DNA of 64,000 nt from Reichenbachiella versicolor (lineage in GTDB: Bacteria > Bacteroidota > Bacteroidia > Cytophagales > Cyclobacteriaceae), in contig NZ_QFZQ01000001.1 in the NCBI RefSeq assembly GCF_003171675.1, positions 1,149,128-1,213,127 of the forward strand, given 5' to 3'. The position numbers and the translations under genes were made by a program. This document shows positions 7,871 through 16,222 of this stretch, one piece after another (position 1 is the first letter of the stretch; each line of letters starts with the position of its first letter). Below the pieces are notes generated by a model. It was not told the origin of the DNA, made no database searches, and saw nothing but the letters and a program-made list of their open reading frames with translations.

Positions 7871-8374
7871 TTATGATACAACAATTTGACCTGCATTCTT
7901 GAACACCTTAGTGCACACTGCTCTAATTCTACCACATCCAGCGGGTAAGACATTTACAACAGTTAGATCATCATTAAATTCGTAGCTTCTATTATCTGCA
8001 TCGTTAGACTGAAAATTTACCTTTACATAATTATATTGCTCTGCTCCACTCATGCCGTTGAATCTATTATTGCGTGAAATATCTCCACTGTTGTGAGTCC
8101 AAGCATTCCTGACAATCTTCATTGATTTTAAGACTTCTATTAAAGTACCTCCGTAATCCTCTATCCATTTGTTAGAATTTATATCAGAATCATTCAGGAC
8201 GTTTTCACAATAGGTCATACTCGCAATTAAGACCGTATTGTTTGGAAAATGAGGATTATTCTGCAAGTAAGCTTGCCTTCTATGAGTATCCTCACTAACA
8301 AATTCTGCACCTTTTGGTATCCCCAAACTTATCAATTGAAAGAACATTCTATGTTCGTAGCCTTCTGTAATCAT
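7871..8374 (-). CDS. HEPN-motif protein, candidate RNase
   Basis: This 167-residue cytoplasmic protein contains R89-N-A-W-T-H94 in MKIVRNAWTHNSGDIS. That is the R-x4-H signature of HEPN RNases, with the Asn after Arg that many families show. The preceding 55 residues are helix-rich (VLIASMTYCENVL, LIEVLKSMKIV), as expected for a HEPN bundle. The C-terminal 65 residues look beta-rich and are not recognised. It sits between a GIY-YIG gene (29 bp upstream) and the 43-residue membrane peptide (5 bp downstream). HEPN domains often act as abortive-infection effectors. Assignment rests on one motif, so it is moderate. Confidence 0.55.
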   Translation of the reverse strand: MITEGYEHRMFFQLISLGIPKGAEFVSEDTHRRQAYLQNNPHFPNNTVLIASMTYCENVLNDSDINSNKWIEDYGGTLIEVLKSMKIVRNAWTHNSGDISRNNRFNGMSGAEQYNYVKVNFQSNDADNRSYEFNDDLTVVNVLPAGCGRIRAVCTKVFKNAGQIVVS

Positions 8375-8403
8375 TTGTTTTGTGAGTCTAAAGTTGTGTA
8401 TTA

Positions 8404-8895
8404 CTATTTATAGACTTTCCATGAATTTTCTTCCCAGAACTGACTATTGTGATATAGTGAGGTTACTGAATATGGTAGTGATTTTTTCTTCCCGTAGTTG
8501 AGTATAACTATGTCTTTCTCCATATTAAGGTTTTGAATGTTGCTAGAATTATAAGCAGGTGTACAGTAGTGTATTAATAGCCTTTCTGCTTCAGCTATAT
8601 CACTTGACCAATTTTTCTTTCTTGTCTTTTCAACACCTCCAAGTCTACCAACGTAGATATTCAACTCAGAAGATTCCCACTCGAACCAATTGTTTCTATG
8701 CTCCATCAACCGTGTACTAAAAAGCCTCTCTTGAGCCTTTCCTAAATATAGAAGACTGTCTGAGCCATAAACTTCATGGTGACCATAAATTTGATAGATT
8801 CCATAATCAGAAGATTTATTTAAACTTTCAATATCACCTATCTTCAATGGCCCATCCCAAATAACCTCAATAATTTTAATATTGTTCTTAGTCAT
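8404..8895 (-). CDS. GIY-YIG nuclease domain protein
   Basis: The protein has 163 residues. GIY is at 32-34 and YLG at 50-52; R62 and H66 follow in STRLMEHR, a Glu is in AEAERLL (about 102-104), and PAYNS (113-117) closes the domain. Spacing is canonical, unlike the second GIY-YIG protein at 6434-6976. The last 45 residues are an extra tail. It lies 62 bp downstream of gajB and 29 bp upstream of the HEPN-motif gene, all on one strand, so it may be part of an extended Gabija transcript. Confidence 0.78.
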   Translation of the reverse strand: MTKNNIKIIEVIWDGPLKIGDIESLNKSSDYGIYQIYGHHEVYGSDSLLYLGKAQERLFSTRLMEHRNNWFEWESSELNIYVGRLGGVEKTRKKNWSSDIAEAERLLIHYCTPAYNSSNIQNLNMEKDIVILNYGKKKSLPYSVTSLYHNSQFWEENSWKVYK

Positions 8896-8957
8896 GTTCG
8901 TTTCGTTTTGAGAAACTGTTTAATCAATAAAATCTTTGGGAAGCAAACAATCTGAAT

Positions 8958-10532
8958 TCAGAATAACGATTCAATTTTAGTTTGAGCATTGAGTTCACCA
9001 CCCACGATATAAACATTAAGCGATGTCAAAATATTTCTTGTGAATTCTGAAATCTGTTCCAAACAACCAATACATAATAATTCTTCTGCTCTGCTAAAAG
9101 CAACATAACCTATCCTTGGATAGTCTGTATCCTCCTTACCCCTTTTTGTTTCTCGAATGGTTTGATCAATAGTAAGCCAAAGTTTTAGTTCCTCTTCTGT
9201 TTTTGCAATAGTTAAAACTGCTTTTGCCTCTAACCCTTTAACCTGATGAATGTTACCAACTAAAGTAAATTCCTTTGAGTCAGTGTTCTCCACTCTATAT
9301 TTAAGACCATTAATGTTAATTGGAATTTCTGTTTTAACTGTAATTCCAAAGTTTTCCGTGATAAATTCAAAAAATGAAGCCTCATTTGTAATTCTTCCAT
9401 CGCTCAAGGCAATCATAGTTTCAACACAATATTGTCTAAGCTTCATATTACTGCAATCATTTTTTTTACAAAACTCAGACTGTGTTAATTGTGCAGATGC
9501 AAGAATTGTATCTTTTATGGCATTCAAAGGTGTAATAGCTCCATTTTGGTTTGGAGATACAGATCTACCTTCTAGTACACTCTCAATTCGTCTTATTACA
9601 TCATTTTTTTTTGCAATTATGCAGCGATCATTCTCTTGTATTTCAAGGTTTTCACAAATTGCTATAAATCGTTCTACAATTGGTTTTGTATCAGTATGCT
9701 CATCAATAAATTTTATGTCATGCCCTTCATCATCACTATATGGTAATTGTTCGAAAAAATCAGAGCCGTACTGGCGTTTATTAAAATTATTAAGGAACGT
9801 TGTAATTTTTTTAGAACATCTTCGGTTTGTTTGGTTAATGGAAAGATCATATACGTTAGTCCCAGCAGCTCTGAGTATTGGTATACGTGTATAATTCTTA
9901 ATACTAGAATCAAAACTAGTTATGTATTGTTCTGGGTCACCTACAATATAAATCTCTGTCTTCTTCTGTTTTCTAAGAATTTCCAATACTTCATAAACCT
10001 TGTTATTGGTATCTTGAAATTCATCAATGAACAAATACTGTAATCTATCTGCAACCAATTCAGCAATTTCCTTTACGGCCATTGATTGAGCAGCAATATT
10101 TAAGGTTTGATCAAATGATATATATCCCTGCTTATTTAAACTATTCTTAATATTTGCTTTAACAATGCCAGATTCTTTTTGAGAATAGGTTTTACCACTA
10201 TCCTTTATATGTCGTTCAAAGACAGCTTTCAAAGAACATTGAATAAATCGCTTCTCTTTCCCTACCTCTTCTTCAGAAAAAGAACCAAAAGGAATTACAA
10301 TAAACCTATTCATAAAAGCATGAATTGTTCCAATAAATAGATTCTCAGGTATTTTTATCTTCTTAGAAAGCCGTTTTCTGATATTATTGGTAGCAGAATT
10401 AGTATAGGTAATAACAACCATGTATTTAGCCGGTGACAAATATGGTAATGCACCAATTATGGTTTCTACCATATTATGAGTTTTACCAGCACCTGGACCG
10501 GCTATTACCAACCTTGGCTTAGGGCTAGGCAT
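8958..10532 (-). CDS. gajB: Gabija protein GajB, UvrD/Rep-like helicase
   Basis: Superfamily 1 helicase of 524 residues. Walker A is AGPGAGKT at 11-18. Further motifs are FIDEFQDT (II), VGDPEQYI (III), NIHQVKGLEAK (V) and YVAFSRAEE (VI). The frame stays open upstream to 10604, but the ATG at 10532 fits best: it overlaps the gajA stop by 8 bp and starts right at MPSPKPRLVIAGPG, as helicases of this group do. The size is close to known GajB proteins (about 500 residues). In Gabija, GajB works with GajA, which cuts phage DNA on nucleotide depletion. Confidence 0.85.
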   Translation of the reverse strand: MPSPKPRLVIAGPGAGKTHNMVETIIGALPYLSPAKYMVVITYTNSATNNIRKRLSKKIKIPENLFIGTIHAFMNRFIVIPFGSFSEEEVGKEKRFIQCSLKAVFERHIKDSGKTYSQKESGIVKANIKNSLNKQGYISFDQTLNIAAQSMAVKEIAELVADRLQYLFIDEFQDTNNKVYEVLEILRKQKKTEIYIVGDPEQYITSFDSSIKNYTRIPILRAAGTNVYDLSINQTNRRCSKKITTFLNNFNKRQYGSDFFEQLPYSDDEGHDIKFIDEHTDTKPIVERFIAICENLEIQENDRCIIAKKNDVIRRIESVLEGRSVSPNQNGAITPLNAIKDTILASAQLTQSEFCKKNDCSNMKLRQYCVETMIALSDGRITNEASFFEFITENFGITVKTEIPININGLKYRVENTDSKEFTLVGNIHQVKGLEAKAVLTIAKTEEELKLWLTIDQTIRETKRGKEDTDYPRIGYVAFSRAEELLCIGCLEQISEFTRNILTSLNVYIVGGELNAQTKIESLF

Positions 10533-12435
10533 CAGTTGAAGATTTAGGTTGCTCAAGAAATTCAAAGCCGTTAATAATATATTGTGGAACAGCAAAATCT
10601 TCATATTCTCCTGAATCGAGAGTAATCATTAATTCATATGCAAAAGAGGATTTATGCTTTTCTATAAGTCCAAAAAACGCTTCTACATCAATCAGATCCC
10701 CATCATTTAAACTTTCAACATAGGCTTTACCTGAATTAGGTCTTACCTTTTGAACAACCAGCTTCAAACATTCAGCACCAATACCTTCTTTATTAACCTC
10801 TATCAGATCTTTTTCAAATGTTGAAAGTACCGTCTTTTGTATTTCAATTACATCAACATCATTATAATCATTAATTAAATCCTCAGCCCTGTTTTCAGTT
10901 TTTGTGCCTGTATCACTATCAGTTAAAACAAGACATTTTTGAAAGAATCCATTTCTTACAATTTCAAGAAAATTTCGAAAAGCAAGACCATTTACATTAA
11001 TGAGGCAAGTGCTTTTAGCTTCTATAGTTTTTCCAAAGTGCAGCTTATGAAGAACAGGTATCACTAGTTGTTCAGAAATACCCTCTACCAAAAGAATTTT
11101 CCTAGAATAGAACATATTAGTATTGATAGCATCAAAATACTTTTTGAGATATTTTAATTCCTTCGCTTTTTCATTTGCAAATCCACCAAGTATATAATGA
11201 GTTTCAACCTTATCTCCATTTCTATATAATGCGACAGTATTATCAAAATCAATTTTTGTAGTTATGTAAGTGGAATGCGATGTTATTACTACCTGTAGAT
11301 CCTTTCTGTCTTCTTCAGCACCTTCATTTTTCATCAAGTTTTCAAAATTTTGGGCAAGATGATTCTGCAAATTGGGATGTAAATGTGCTTCTGGTTCTTC
11401 TATGCCTACTACACGCCAATAAACTTTTTTAGATAGATTATTGTCCTCTAAATAAGAGAGCATTAGAGATATGAATAGCAAATTGTTTCGACCAGTACCA
11501 TTATAGTCTATCAGGGTTGCACCAGTTCCATACATCAAGCTTAGTTTCTTTAAAAGATCCGAAACATTTGGCATTGAAAAAAGAAAATCAACTAGATTGT
11601 TTTCGTTCTCTGTTTCAAGGGAAATTTTGTCGAGTTGGGTAGATATACCTGTTTTAATTTCTTGCAGAGCTGGGTTATTATCAATGGCCGATTGCAGATT
11701 TGCTAACTCAGCTTTTAATTCTTGATACTCATTTTCTTCCTTTGAATTAAGAACTCTAAATAATAGTCTTCCGCTACTACTAGCACTTAATTCTCTTTTC
11801 GCATCTCTCAAGGCATCAAGTAACTCAAATTTTAATTGATTAAGATGATAGTTACTAGCATGACTTCCACCTTCTTCCCCACCAGTAATACTATAATAGT
11901 ATTTAGAAATCGGAAAATTGATAAGATTCAGTTTTTCATTATCACCCAAATTGTCGAAAGTAGTTTGACCTTTATCTGCAATAAATTTTGTAATAAACTC
12001 TCTTTGTTGTGTTACTTCTTCTACAGAATTAAAGTTCGAAACAGGACTAAAAGTATATGTCAATTTAGCTTCAGAAAACGTACCACTTTCACTTTGTGCA
12101 CACATCCAGTCTCCAATAACTGAGCTTTGTTCTCCTGTCCAGTCCTTTAACGTTGCTTCAACCTTAATGGTAGGATATTCAATTTGGTCTGGAGCACAGC
12201 CAGTATCTAGAATCTGTTGTTTTAGTTGTTTAACTACATCAGTATTAAAATCGGATGCTTCCAACGACCTCTTTTTAAAAAACGATACATCTTGACTGAA
12301 AATTAAACCAATAGCATCCAACAAATTTGACTTACCAACATTGTTTTCACCAATAATTAAGGTTAACGGTTTTAGATAAATTTCAAACTCTTTGAAATTT
12401 CGATAGTTTTTAATCTTTAATTTAGAAATGTACAT
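10525..12435 (-). CDS. gajA: Gabija protein GajA, OLD-type ATPase with TOPRIM nuclease
   Basis: The protein has 636 residues. The N-terminal ABC-type ATPase has Walker A GENNVGKS at 29-36, a signature-like NGTGRNNLLFIS at 312-323, Walker B GIEEPEAHLHP at 344-354 and TSHST at 385-389. The C-terminal TOPRIM has LVEGISE (E451) and LTDSDTG (D506, D508). Order, size and immediate linkage to a UvrD-like helicase define Gabija rather than a lone OLD nuclease. Known GajA forms a tetramer and nicks DNA when NTPs are low. It heads the long minus-strand run. Short repeats lie over and just upstream of its start. Confidence 0.88.
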   Translation of the reverse strand: MYISKLKIKNYRNFKEFEIYLKPLTLIIGENNVGKSNLLDAIGLIFSQDVSFFKKRSLEASDFNTDVVKQLKQQILDTGCAPDQIEYPTIKVEATLKDWTGEQSSVIGDWMCAQSESGTFSEAKLTYTFSPVSNFNSVEEVTQQREFITKFIADKGQTTFDNLGDNEKLNLINFPISKYYYSITGGEEGGSHASNYHLNQLKFELLDALRDAKRELSASSSGRLLFRVLNSKEENEYQELKAELANLQSAIDNNPALQEIKTGISTQLDKISLETENENNLVDFLFSMPNVSDLLKKLSLMYGTGATLIDYNGTGRNNLLFISLMLSYLEDNNLSKKVYWRVVGIEEPEAHLHPNLQNHLAQNFENLMKNEGAEEDRKDLQVVITSHSTYITTKIDFDNTVALYRNGDKVETHYILGGFANEKAKELKYLKKYFDAINTNMFYSRKILLVEGISEQLVIPVLHKLHFGKTIEAKSTCLINVNGLAFRNFLEIVRNGFFQKCLVLTDSDTGTKTENRAEDLINDYNDVDVIEIQKTVLSTFEKDLIEVNKEGIGAECLKLVVQKVRPNSGKAYVESLNDGDLIDVEAFFGLIEKHKSSFAYELMITLDSGEYEDFAVPQYIINGFEFLEQPKSSTDA

Positions 12436-12484
12436 ACCAAGCTGTTAAGAAAAAAAGCTTGAATGTACATGCAATTTAGAAATG
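12421..12484. promoter_or_regulatory. Repeated motifs around the gajA start, possible operator
   Basis: AATGTACAT (with palindrome ATGTACAT) occurs at 12427-12435, over the gajA start codon, and again at 12462-12470. TTTAGAAATG is repeated directly at 12421-12430 and 12475-12484. Two spaced palindromes in a promoter region could bind a repressor. No matching regulator can be named; the serine recombinase gene lies just beyond. Confidence 0.35.
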
Positions 12485-12583
12485 AAGCACTTCAAGCCCA
12501 ATCTCAAAATGCTGCCTTTAACAATTAACTATGCAAAAAGTTAAAATGCAACGAACATTGATTTTAATCACTTAAACTCTATG

Positions 12584-13147
12584 TCATTTTATCCCTTCAT
12601 TCCTTAAATACTGATACAGAGTTGATCTGCTAATGTTCAATGATTTGGTAATTTCGGAAATTGGCAAGTCTCTTTGATAAAGAGTTACTGCAGCCGCGGC
12701 TTTATTCTTGTCGTAAGATCCCTTTGGCCTGCCTCCTTTTTTTCCTCTAGCTCTTGCAGCTGCCAAACCATCCTTAGTCCTTTCACTTAAAACTTGTACT
12801 TCCATCGCTTTGAGGATAGCTATGATTTGAAATACAGCTTCTCCCATCGCCGATGTGGTATCAAAGATACCCTCTTGAAGACTCTTGAACTGGATTCCTT
12901 TCTCTTTGAAATCTGAAAGTAAGTTAATCAACTCCTTAGATGTTCTTCCAAGTCTGTCAAGACTATAAACGACCACCATATCACCCTTTCGAAGTTTAGA
13001 AATGAGCTCTTCTAGTTTCGGTTTCTTCTCAGAGCGTCCGGACAGCTTTTCTGAGAATACATCTTCGCAACCTGCTTTGGCCAAAGCATCAATTTGAAGA
13101 TCCAGATTCTGTTCCTTGGTACTCACACGAGCATATCCGAATATCAT
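12584..13147 (-). CDS. Serine recombinase, resolvase/invertase family
   Basis: The protein has 187 residues. The N-terminal catalytic domain has YARVSTKEQNLDLQ with nucleophile S9, then SLDRLGRTSKEL and the GIFDTTSAMGEAVFQ region with the usual Arg pair. A GKKGGRPKGSY linker leads to a C-terminal HTH (ISEITKSLNISRSTLYQYL). The length is typical of Tn3 resolvases and Hin/Gin invertases. It lies between the Gabija operon and an HNH gene and may have served cointegrate resolution or inversion in the island. No paired res or inversion site is evident. Confidence 0.9.
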   Translation of the reverse strand: MIFGYARVSTKEQNLDLQIDALAKAGCEDVFSEKLSGRSEKKPKLEELISKLRKGDMVVVYSLDRLGRTSKELINLLSDFKEKGIQFKSLQEGIFDTTSAMGEAVFQIIAILKAMEVQVLSERTKDGLAAARARGKKGGRPKGSYDKNKAAAAVTLYQRDLPISEITKSLNISRSTLYQYLRNEGIK

Positions 13148-13324
13148 TTATTAGAGTTTGATTTAACCATAGTAAGGTAATAAATCAGAATTAGAATTCA
13201 CGAACTAGTTTTTCGAACTATAGAACCCTAATTAAAGGGTACCTTTCAATGCCCATTTGTGAAATTCGAAAAATCGGTCGTTTTATCATACTCACTTAAT
13301 ACTTCAGTTGAATGCTATGATTCT

Positions 13325-14512
13325 TTATCCGCATACTTTATAAATCCAATCTTTGCATTGTTTTGCCGTCCAAACATCACCATCCTTCATTCTAATTCGG
13401 TCTTGAGTGTCTGGAATTCTCCACAGTACGTTAAGCTCATTATCTGGGGCTTTAAAACTTTCAAAAGATTGATTTTCGACTGTGTCAGGAATTAGCCAAA
13501 ATTTGATGTTGTTTAATTTCTTATCCAGACATATAACAGTACTCCCGTTATAGTTAAATGAGTACTCATTTCCAGTACCATTATTTAGGTCATATCTATT
13601 TGAATAGTTAAGGAGCCTATTCCAATTATCACGAGTTGTTGTTAATAACTTGTAATAATCAGAGTCCTCTTTTCTCTCCAAACCTAAAACATCAACGAAT
13701 TCCTCAAATTCCTCATAGAATTTCTTATAATTGGTTGTGAAATCATCCAGCACATGGACAAGGTCTTGAAATTCCTGTAATTTAAGATGGACTGCATTTG
13801 ATTCTATGACTGTAAATATCCTCGTATCGTTATACGAGTTTCCATATTTGATTATGTCGCTGATACCTTTGGATTCCTTTTGTTTAATTAATGACATGAT
13901 TTGATAATGAGTCAATGAAATCATTGTTTCAATATTTTTAAACTCTATCACGCAATTACCTATTTCATCAAATTTTGATGGTAAGTGACCATTCATTGCT
14001 AAAGTCTTTTGAGAATTCCATAGATGATGAGTATCGTATAAATCATTTCTAAGTGTCAATTTTCGACTAACTTCAAACTCATCATGTTTTCTGATAATTT
14101 CAGTTGAAACAGGTTGATCAAATTTCCACTTTTCTTGCCAATATTTCTTTAAAGCATTTAATTCCTCGTTTTTTTCAAGTCTTTTGAATTTCTCTATTTC
14201 ATCAAGAACTTTGAATTTCTTTTTTCTTGCCAGTTCAATAAAGAAGAATTCTGCATTCGCAGATAGTGGCCGGCTTCCTTTCTGTTGATTTGGTCTTTTT
14301 GTAGTTGGTAGAAGGTTTTCTAATGAATTGATCTGGAAGTTTTGGTCGAGATCATATTTCACAATCTTTTGATCAATCATAGCTTGAATCGACTTTCGAG
14401 GAATTATATGGTCAATTTGAAGATTGTCAAAATTATCTATTCTATGACCTGTATAGGCACACCTTTGATCATAGGCTTTCCAAACAGCATATCTAATTTC
14501 CGTTTTCAACAT
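13325..14512 (-). CDS. HNH endonuclease domain protein, 395 aa
   Basis: The HNH fold is at the N-terminus: C18-A-Y-T-G, D34-H35 in QIDHIIPRKS, N66 in LENLLPTTK and N75-Q-Q-K78. The remaining 300 residues are unrecognised, with a helical region around 240-290 and a beta-rich end (NGSTVICLDKKLNNIKFWLI). It resembles HNH proteins of the restriction/McrA type with a target-specific C-terminal half. It is on the minus strand, 177 bp from the resolvase. A role as antiphage nuclease is inferred from its neighbours. Confidence 0.75.
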   Translation of the reverse strand: MLKTEIRYAVWKAYDQRCAYTGHRIDNFDNLQIDHIIPRKSIQAMIDQKIVKYDLDQNFQINSLENLLPTTKRPNQQKGSRPLSANAEFFFIELARKKKFKVLDEIEKFKRLEKNEELNALKKYWQEKWKFDQPVSTEIIRKHDEFEVSRKLTLRNDLYDTHHLWNSQKTLAMNGHLPSKFDEIGNCVIEFKNIETMISLTHYQIMSLIKQKESKGISDIIKYGNSYNDTRIFTVIESNAVHLKLQEFQDLVHVLDDFTTNYKKFYEEFEEFVDVLGLERKEDSDYYKLLTTTRDNWNRLLNYSNRYDLNNGTGNEYSFNYNGSTVICLDKKLNNIKFWLIPDTVENQSFESFKAPDNELNVLWRIPDTQDRIRMKDGDVWTAKQCKDWIYKVCG

Positions 14513-14695
14513 CTATTTTTGAATTAGTAAGTTGCGAATATATGCACCTCCAACTTCTACTTTTTCTTATCTGAAATCTATGGAATCACGATTTATGTAC
14601 CTCTTCTCTATAGGATCGTTTTATCAAACACTTATTGTATAAGAATTATAATTCAACGTATTTGATTTTAGTGTCCAACTTAAAATTCAAAAGTT

Positions 14696-15715
14696 ATGTC
14701 TTTAGCTATAGATAGTAGCTGGGAATTTGAGCCCAAAAAGTATATCCTCGAAACAGCAGTTCCAATTCTTAAATCCAGATTCGATATGTCTCAGAAATTG
14801 GCACTTGATGTATTAGCTAAGTCTTTGTTGTTCGAATCAATTAATGATTTTTATGAAGAGTACACACCAGATGAAGATGGATATTACTCAGATAATCAAC
14901 TTATTTTTAGTGAATTTGTATTAGCTCAAAAACTGAACTTATGTTTTGAAGAAGCATATAGGCTCAAACAGGATTTGGACTACTTCTATTGTTATCACTC
15001 AGGTATTTCTGCAGGTAACATCAATTTTGCCAATTTCGGCTTAATGAAAACCTACTCTTATCAGATAAATCAAGGTAATGAAGCTAGACTTATGTTTGAC
15101 TATCCACTTGGATTTTATTGTAGAATCCACAATCAAAAATTTGAATTTGATTCGGGTAGAAGGTTTGATATCGAAGCTCTGTGGTGTGATGGTTTTAGTT
15201 TTCACTACTCTAACTACAACAATTATTTTGTCAGTACCGAAAATATGCTACTATATGTGAGAACAATTTTAGAGATTTTGCTTTCATATAACCATCTTGT
15301 AATAAGCAACCTGGTTGTTACAAGATGGTTTAATCATCATAATTACTTGTACACTTATCTCATAGACAACTTTGAGACTCATCGTACCTATGTAAATTGG
15401 AAAGAAGGTATAGATGAACATGGACTGTTTATTCCGAAAGGCAGTAAAAGTTTAGAAACTAAACTAGGTTTAACCAATCCATTACAGGAGTTAGTCTTAA
15501 ATAAAACAACTGGGTTTAGTCTAGGACAAAGGCTTCAATATTGGATGACTAATAAGTGCGTTAATCAAAAAGAGCTTTCAGTATTATCTCAAATCACTAC
15601 TAGAACAATAAGAGATTTTCTCAAAGACGTACGTGATCCGGATCTATATACAATAAAAAAAATTTGTACAGCACTGAATATCTCTTTAGCGAACTTCTTT
15701 CAAGAAGTGAAATAG
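14696..15715 (+). CDS. Unknown protein with C-terminal XRE-like HTH
   Basis: The protein has 339 residues. About 260 N-terminal residues are unrecognised, rich in Tyr and Asn (for example YSNYNNYFVS). The last 65 form a HTH (QKELSVLSQITTRTIRDFLK, then DPDLYTIKKICTALNIS). It is transcribed towards, and overlaps by 16 bp, the 3' end of the minus-strand XRE gene. Within its coding sequence is a perfect 13-bp inverted repeat at 15290-15330. It may regulate the transposition module or define target choice. The HTH call is good; the role is inferred. Confidence 0.65.
   Translation: MSLAIDSSWEFEPKKYILETAVPILKSRFDMSQKLALDVLAKSLLFESINDFYEEYTPDEDGYYSDNQLIFSEFVLAQKLNLCFEEAYRLKQDLDYFYCYHSGISAGNINFANFGLMKTYSYQINQGNEARLMFDYPLGFYCRIHNQKFEFDSGRRFDIEALWCDGFSFHYSNYNNYFVSTENMLLYVRTILEILLSYNHLVISNLVVTRWFNHHNYLYTYLIDNFETHRTYVNWKEGIDEHGLFIPKGSKSLETKLGLTNPLQELVLNKTTGFSLGQRLQYWMTNKCVNQKELSVLSQITTRTIRDFLKDVRDPDLYTIKKICTALNISLANFFQEVK
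15290..15330. repeat. 41-bp intragenic palindrome
   Basis: AACCATCTTGTAA (15290-15302) and TTACAAGATGGTT (15318-15330) are perfect complements, 13 bp. The spacer itself contains CAACCTGGTTG, so a longer hairpin with a bulge is possible. It lies inside the coding frame of the 339-residue HTH protein, where such symmetry is unexpected. It could be an RNA structure, a binding site for the encoded HTH protein, or a recombination site. Confidence 0.6.
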
Positions 15716-16086
15716 TCTTGTGAATCATATGAGTTCAAAAAGTTAGAGCCTTTCTTCATAAGGTGTAATTGAATAACTCTTCTCATCGATTCTATAACAA
15801 ATCTTTTTTCTTTTATCGGAAGTGTTTTGCACTCACTGAAACAAGTTTCTAGAGCCTCATCATCTTTCGAATAGTCGGTTTGATCCCCAAAACAAAGCCA
15901 TGAACTTGATACCTCAAGGGCTTTGGCTAATTTGTCCAAAATTATAACCGATGGATCTTTTAACTGGCCGCTTTCATATCTACTCACAATACTTTTGGTA
16001 ATTCCACTTTTGATAGCTAACTGGGGTTGAGAATACCCTTTTTTTATTCTTCTAAGTCTAATTCTTTCGGCAATTTCCTGAAGCAT
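15700..16086 (-). CDS. XRE-family transcriptional regulator
   Basis: The protein has 128 residues from ATG at 16086; the frame extends to a TTG at 16113, but MLQEIAERIRLRRIKKGYSQ is the natural start of the HTH. The DNA-binding helix region is QPQLAIKSGITKSIVSRYES. The C-terminal 60 residues are helical (ETCFSECKTLPIKEKRFVIE). It is divergent from the transposase operon across a 136-bp region full of inverted repeats, so it is probably the repressor of transposition and of itself. Confidence 0.8.
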   Translation of the reverse strand: MLQEIAERIRLRRIKKGYSQPQLAIKSGITKSIVSRYESGQLKDPSVIILDKLAKALEVSSSWLCFGDQTDYSKDDEALETCFSECKTLPIKEKRFVIESMRRVIQLHLMKKGSNFLNSYDSQDYFTS

Positions 16087-16113
16087 GAAAATAATGATCC
16101 TATTCGAGGTCAA

Positions 16114-16213
16114 AATAATTAATTATTGACTCAAATGATCCCAATAAGGATCAGCGGAAACAGATTTCCGCCTGACTTTTAGAGTATATCTCTAATTTGA
16201 GTCTTCCTCAAAT
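16114..16213 (+). promoter_or_regulatory. Cloverleaf-like leader before the transposase operon
   Basis: A 14-bp palindrome AATAATTAATTATT is at 16114-16127. Next, GACTCAAA (16128-16135) pairs with TTTGAGTC (16196-16203). It encloses TGATCC/GGATCA (16136-16153), GCGGAAA/TTTCCGC (16154-16171) and TTAGAG/CTCTAA (16179-16195). All 27 pairs are perfect, giving a four-way junction of 76 nt. The 3' strand ATTTGAG (16195-16201) can instead pair with CTCAAAT (16207-16213), a competing hairpin 9 bp before the transposase start. It could be an RNA switch or clustered operators for the divergent XRE protein. It is not a canonical tRNA: no T-loop motif and wrong arm sizes. Confidence 0.7.
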
Positions 16214-16222
16214 AAGACCACT

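Noticed and set aside
10533..10604. Upstream start of gajB giving 548 residues
   Set aside because: The extra 24 residues would overlap gajA by 80 bp and look unlike helicase N-termini; ATG 10532 gives the coupled 8-bp overlap.
14513..14695. Left terminal repeat of the transposition module
   Set aside because: No sequence here matches, inverted, the 19924-19975 right edge; the similarity seen near 1.88 kb was too short to trust.
16128..16203. 76-nt cloverleaf as a tRNA gene
   Set aside because: Arm sizes are wrong (6, 7 and 6 bp with 6-, 4- and 5-nt loops), there is no TTCRA T-loop, no 7-nt anticodon loop and no CCA context on either strand.
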